A DNA stretch of 9,851 nucleotides from an uncultured Gammaproteobacteria bacterium (GTDB lineage Bacteria > Pseudomonadota > Gammaproteobacteria > Rariloculales > Rariloculaceae), in assembly GCA_946887385.1 (NCBI GenBank), contig CAMPKU010000173.1:1-9851 (forward strand), read 5' to 3'. A model generated the notes under the pieces. It made no database searches. It saw only the letters and a list, made by a program, of their open reading frames with translations, and was not told the origin of the DNA. The position numbers were made by a program, and so were the translations under genes. Shown here piece after piece: positions 7,232 to 9,851 of this stretch (position 1 is its first letter; each line of letters starts with the position of its first letter).

Positions 7232-7768
7232 GTGTTCGAGTTCGCGGAGTGGTTGGGGTCCACTCCACTGAGCGTTGCGATCCAGTCGCGGCTGTGGCTC
7301 ACGCCGCTATTGCAGACGATCCACATCACGATGATCGGCATCGTGTTCGTCTCCATGCTGAACGTGACCCTGCGCGTGCTCGGGTACCTGCGAGCGGACG
7401 AACCGCTCGTCGCCGTTTGGCGGAGATTCGCGCCCTGGTTCTGGTGGGCGCTCGCCGTGATGGCCGCCACGGGCTTGGTGCTCGCGATCGGCGAGCCCGT
7501 GCGGCAGGTCACGGCGCTGTCGTTCTGGCTCAAGATGTCGCTGCTCGCGATCGGCGTGACGAGCGCACTGGTGTTCGGCCGCGCGGTGCGCGCTGCCGCG
7601 ACGGCGAACGCCGCGAACGCCGCGAACGCAGCAGACGCTGACCGCGTCGCGTCGGCCGGCGCGCGCGTCGTCGCGGTCGCCACCATCTTGCTGTGGGTTG
7701 CGATCATCTTCCTCGGCCGCTGGATCGCGTACGACGTCGAGATCTGGGAATCGTGGCACCTCGCCTGA
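7232..7768 (+). CDS. DUF6644 family four-helix membrane protein, copy 1
   Basis: A 178-aa integral membrane protein with four predicted helices at about 24-50, 67-87, 94-116 and 146-166. The first carries His31 in LLQTIHITMIG followed by NVTLRVLGYL, the pattern of DUF6644 (ETIHxxGxxLxxG...DLRLLG). FWLKM (98-102) and LGRWIAY (161-167) are also family-like. The function of DUF6644 is not known; a haem or metal site using the conserved helix-1 His is only a guess. The loop between helices 3 and 4 holds an ANAANAANAADAD stretch made by a 9-bp tandem repeat. The GTG at 7232 is the start: it lies 15 bp after the DUF6152 stop and gives the family N-terminus, though only a weak GAGCGG serves as ribosome site. 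A close paralogue follows 28 bp later. Confidence 0.8.
   Translation: MFEFAEWLGSTPLSVAIQSRLWLTPLLQTIHITMIGIVFVSMLNVTLRVLGYLRADEPLVAVWRRFAPWFWWALAVMAATGLVLAIGEPVRQVTALSFWLKMSLLAIGVTSALVFGRAVRAAATANAANAANAADADRVASAGARVVAVATILLWVAIIFLGRWIAYDVEIWESWHLA
7604..7630 (+). repeat. Three tandem copies of a 9-bp unit inside the first DUF6644 gene
   Basis: GCGAACGCC occurs at 7604-7612 and 7613-7621, then GCGAACGCA at 7622-7630. The period is a multiple of three, so copy-number change would add or remove Ala-Asn-Ala in the predicted loop without breaking the frame. Confidence 0.85.
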
Positions 7769-7784
7769 TGGCGTCGACGGCCGC

Positions 7785-7790
7785 AAAGGA
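7785..7790 (+). promoter_or_regulatory. Shine-Dalgarno deciding the start of the second DUF6644 gene
   Basis: AAAGGA stands 6 nt before the GTG at 7797. It supports this start over upstream in-frame starts that would overlap the previous gene and add an Arg/Ser-rich stretch unlike the family. Confidence 0.6.
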
Positions 7791-7796
7791 CTCCAC

Positions 7797-8333
7797 GTGG
7801 ATCTGACCTTCCTTGTCGACGCGGCCCAAAACTCGGCCTTGAGCGAATGGATGCGCACGTCGCTGAAAGCGGTCGCGATCATCAATGCGCTCCACGTGAT
7901 TTCGATCGTGACCGTGTTCGGCACCATCTTTCTCGTCGATTTGCGTTTGCTGGGCATCCCGAACGTGCAGCGCTCGTTCATGCGCATGCACGACGAGCTA
8001 TTGCGCTGGACGTGGGGCGCGTTTGGCGTCGCAGCCGTTACGGGCGTGCTGCTGTTCATGGTCAACGCCGTCACCTATTCCCGCAACACGGCGTTCTGGC
8101 TCAAGATGCTCACCATCGTGCTCGCCGGCATCAACATGTTCATCTTCGAGCGCATGACGGCGCGCACGGCCCCGAACTGGGACAAAGGCGTGACGCCGCC
8201 GGCCGGGGCGCGCCTCGCCGGGGCGTTGTCCATCGTTCTTTGGCTGGCCGTGATCGTTTTCGGCCGCTGGATCGGCTTCACGAAGGGCTACGACTTTACG
8301 ATCCCCGAGGACGTGCAGTTCGACTTCGAGTAG
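7797..8333 (+). CDS. DUF6644 family four-helix membrane protein, copy 2
   Basis: A 178-aa integral membrane protein, paralogous to the gene just upstream and exactly equal in length. Helices lie at about 24-46, 71-91, 100-119 and 139-160. It keeps the helix-1 His (ALHVISIVTVFGTIFLVDLRLLG, His33), FWLKM (100-104), and the closing RLAGALS...FGRWIG (139-160). It adds a second His in MRMHDELLRWTW (62-73) and an acidic tail (IPEDVQFDFE). It matches the usual DUF6644 consensus better than copy 1. Tandem non-identical copies suggest a heterodimer or divided roles (inference). The frame is open from 7698, but AAAGGA at 7785-7790 placed 6 nt before the GTG at 7797, and the family N-terminus, fix the start there. 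Function unknown. Confidence 0.85.
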   Translation: MDLTFLVDAAQNSALSEWMRTSLKAVAIINALHVISIVTVFGTIFLVDLRLLGIPNVQRSFMRMHDELLRWTWGAFGVAAVTGVLLFMVNAVTYSRNTAFWLKMLTIVLAGINMFIFERMTARTAPNWDKGVTPPAGARLAGALSIVLWLAVIVFGRWIGFTKGYDFTIPEDVQFDFE

Positions 8334-8406
8334 CCGGACGCGTTTGTTGACTCGCAAGTCAGTAACGGCCGATCATTCTTGCCACGAACAACGGCGGAGC
8401 TCTCAG

Positions 8407-8967
8407 ATGAAAGTGACAACGAGTATGTTTGGTTTGGCGCTCGGTTCCGTTCTGGCCGTCGGCTCGGCCTCGGCCCAGCCCGCGCAAGAAGTGCCGATGA
8501 GCGCGCCGGTCGTCGGCGTGGCGAATCCCGAGTCGCTGTTCACGGATACCGATCCGGTGCTGAATCGCAACAAGCAAGCCACCCTGCACATCATGCGTGA
8601 GCTTCTGCAGTGCGGCCAATGGGACCGGTCCGGCGAATGGCTCACGGACCGCTACATCCAGCACAACCCGAACGCCAACTCCGGCCGCGAAGGCGTGGTG
8701 TTCTTCTTCACGCAAGTGATGGAACAGCCGCGCATCGATCAGTGCGGCCCGCTCACGACCGAGATCGTGGCCGTGACGGCCGAGGACGACCTCGTCACTG
8801 TGATCTGGCCGCGCAATTACGTCGACCCACGCCGCCCCGGCCAGTGCTACTCGACGACCTGGTTCGACACCTGGCGCTTCGTCGACGGCAAAGCCGACGA
8901 GCACTGGGATCCGGCGACCGTGGCCCCGCCGCCGTCGCCGATGCCGTGCCCAACCACTGCCCGCTAA
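8407..8967 (+). CDS. Secreted SnoaL/NTF2-like protein
   Basis: A 186-aa exported protein: signal peptide at 1-23 with cleavage after ASA. The mature domain shows the family marks NKQATLHIMRELLQCGQWDRSGEWL (55-79), DRYIQHNPNANSGREG (81-96) and FDTWRFVDGKADEHWDPAT (153-171), as in predicted SnoaL-like aldol condensases and NTF2-like proteins (YIQHNP...GKEG...DIFRFxDGKIxEHWD). Tyr83, His86, Asp154 and His166 line the usual cavity, but an enzymatic role is unproven. Cys69, 113, 147 and 181 suggest disulfides, unusual for cytoplasmic relatives. A proline-rich tail ends the protein. GGAG at 8396-8399 stands 7 nt before the ATG at 8407; an upstream in-frame start at 8344 would hide the signal peptide and is rejected. 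It is the last gene of the group, 73 bp after DUF6644 copy 2, perhaps transcribed with it. Confidence 0.8.
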   Translation: MKVTTSMFGLALGSVLAVGSASAQPAQEVPMSAPVVGVANPESLFTDTDPVLNRNKQATLHIMRELLQCGQWDRSGEWLTDRYIQHNPNANSGREGVVFFFTQVMEQPRIDQCGPLTTEIVAVTAEDDLVTVIWPRNYVDPRRPGQCYSTTWFDTWRFVDGKADEHWDPATVAPPPSPMPCPTTAR

Positions 8968-8986
8968 GGCTCCTCAGCTAACAATC

Positions 8987-9018
8987 CTGCCGGGCCGCTG
9001 ACATCAGCGGCCCGGCAG
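8987..9018 (+). terminator. Perfect 15-bp inverted repeat, likely end of the five-gene group
   Basis: CTGCCGGGCCGCTGA (8987-9001) and its exact complement (9004-9018) are separated by two bases, giving a very stable hairpin 19 bp after the SnoaL-like stop. No T-run follows on either strand, so it is not a classical intrinsic terminator. It may block transcription, protect the mRNA 3' end, or be a protein or repeat site. Confidence 0.6.
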
Positions 9019-9475
9019 CGCGTGCCTGCGCCGGGCCGCGCTTTCGCACCGGCGATTGCTACCACAGCTTCGGCGCGCGCTGCGGCTCTGGCTGCGGCTG
9101 CGGCTCCCCGGCGCCCGGCCCAGCCGAGCGCGGCCCGCTCCGGCTCCGCGGCCTCGCGCGCGATTCCGCGCGGCACTTCCCGGCCGAGGCGAGGCGCGTA
9201 TGTATCCCTCTCCAGCGATCGTAAAGTCGCTTGTCGAAATGCGCCGCGTCGACAAGGTGTTCAATCGCTAGGCAGAACTCCCGATCGAGGCCTCCGAAGC
9301 TCGAAAGTTACTTGTCAATCCGGCCAGTTTTGTTAAGCGCATTGTCGATCGCCGCGGGGGACTATATGAAGCACAGGCTCCCTTCGAGTGCGGCAAGGCG
9401 AAAAGCTCGCGCTGCGCGTCGCGCCGCTCGGCGCGTGGGGCGGAGCGGCTCAACGCTCACACGGAAGTGTCTGCT
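9019..9475. other. Gene-poor spacer with two compositional halves
   Basis: No credible gene is seen. Bases 9019-9195 are extremely GC-rich, with repeated GGCTGCGGCT-like triplets that read as Ala/Arg/Pro in every frame. Bases 9200-9400 are richer in A/T and probably hold the promoter of the following regulator. TTGTCG (9342-9347) and TATATG (9363-9368) are a weak pair with a short 15-bp spacer. In frame 2 a short stretch after 9200 reads like protein (MYPSPAIVKSLVEMRRVDKVFNR, broken here as residues 1-12 and 13-23) but ends at a TAG at 9269. That frame stays open after the stop, yet third-position composition does not look coding. Confidence 0.5.
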
Positions 9476-9851
9476 ATGACCGAACATTCAAAAAAGCCCC
9501 CGCCAAAAAAGCCCCCGCAAACCCGAGCGGAGATCCTGGCCGCAGCGATAGCCGAAGCCCAAGGTCATGCGCAAGCCCAAGCTCGAGCCGCAGCTCGAGC
9601 CGGCTTCCAAGCGCAACCGCGAAGTCGCCCCCGCCGGCCGCCGTTTCACGACTTCCACGTCGAGGCGACGGCATTCCTGCACGAAATCGTCATGGCGGCG
9701 GATGCCCTTCAGGAAGCGCGCGGGTACGACGGCGAGCCCGCACTGCATCTCGCGGCGCGCTGGCGGCTCGTGCGAGCCATCGAACGTTGCGGTGGGGCTC
9801 CTACGTTTTCGGATCTAGGCCGATTGCTCGGTGTGTCGCGCCAGGCGGCCC
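9476..9851 (+). CDS. MarR-like winged-helix transcriptional regulator, 5' part only
   Basis: The frame is open from the ATG at 9476 to the window edge (125 codons), so the C-terminus is missing. Residues 1-50 are low complexity: a Lys/Pro tandem (KKPPPKKPPQ, 6-15), then Ala/Gln/Arg-rich sequence. From about 57 a folded part begins (FHDFHVEATAFLHEIVMAADAL). ARWRLVRAIERCGGAPTFSD (94-113) and LGRLLGVSRQAA (114-125) look like the start of a MarR-type winged helix, in which helix 3 (SRQAA...) reads DNA. A MarR-like protein would bind DNA as a dimer and respond to a small ligand; which genes it controls cannot be told. GGAAG at 9463-9467 stands 8 nt before the ATG. Other helix-turn-helix families are possible because the wing is not seen. 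Confidence 0.6.
   Translation, partial: MTEHSKKPPPKKPPQTRAEILAAAIAEAQGHAQAQARAAARAGFQAQPRSRPRRPPFHDFHVEATAFLHEIVMAADALQEARGYDGEPALHLAARWRLVRAIERCGGAPTFSDLGRLLGVSRQAA
9489..9518 (+). repeat. Two exact tandem copies of a 15-bp unit in the regulator's 5' end
   Basis: CAAAAAAGCCCCCGC occurs at 9489-9503 and again at 9504-9518. The period keeps the frame and encodes the KKPPP/KKPPQ stretch. Each unit holds an A6 and a C5 run, which are prone to slippage. Confidence 0.9.

Noticed and set aside
9056..9271. Short plus-strand frame ending in DKVFNR
   Set aside because: Most of it is Arg/Ala/Pro low complexity. Only the last 23 codons look protein-like, with no ribosome site or domain.
9022..9336. 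Plus-strand frame of 104 codons in the spacer
   Set aside because: The Ala/Arg/Pro/Ser composition follows from GC-rich triplet repeats; no motif and no good start.
9489..9518. Possible CRISPR-like repeat
   Set aside because: Two directly abutting copies without spacers, inside a coding region; a simple tandem duplication.

Overview
The window is GC-rich bacterial chromosomal DNA. Its gene content (an orphan MacB/FtsX-type permease of the ADOP kind, many small exported proteins of uncharacterised families, GTG starts, clear Shine-Dalgarno sites) fits a soil or aquatic Gammaproteobacterium of the Steroidobacter type, or an Acidobacterium. This is inferred from family content only; no rRNA or other marker gene is present. 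There is no CRISPR array, tRNA, phage or insertion sequence.

Left part (1-1632): the window opens in the 3' end of a FtsX/ADOP permease gene that is broken. Two halves of one domain lie in different frames with about 42 codons missing between them. Convergent to it lies a two-gene minus-strand operon with toxin-antitoxin-like architecture: a 152-aa partner protein overlapping by 11 bp a DUF6036/AbiEii-like nucleotidyltransferase. Its predicted promoter sits so close to the start codon that the mRNA may be leaderless.

Middle (1633-5082): an intact 843-aa ADOP permease without an ATPase partner in view, followed 30 bp later by a secreted DUF8021-like protein. The two probably form one transcription unit, closed by an intergenic region that can fold in alternative hairpins.

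Right-middle (5213-8967): five closely packed plus-strand genes. They encode a large secreted protein with a W-x-G-(x)n-W-x-GDT core, a DUF6152 protein whose predicted mature N-terminus is His-His, two tandem four-helix DUF6644 membrane proteins of exactly the same length (178 aa), and a secreted SnoaL/NTF2-like protein. All are envelope or exported proteins and none has a firmly known function. This is the best candidate here for an undescribed system, perhaps an envelope metal or redox module (speculative). It ends at a perfect 15-bp inverted repeat.

Right end (9019-9851): about 450 bp without a credible gene, then the start of a MarR-like winged-helix regulator that runs off the window edge and carries a K/P-rich, tandemly repeated N-terminus.
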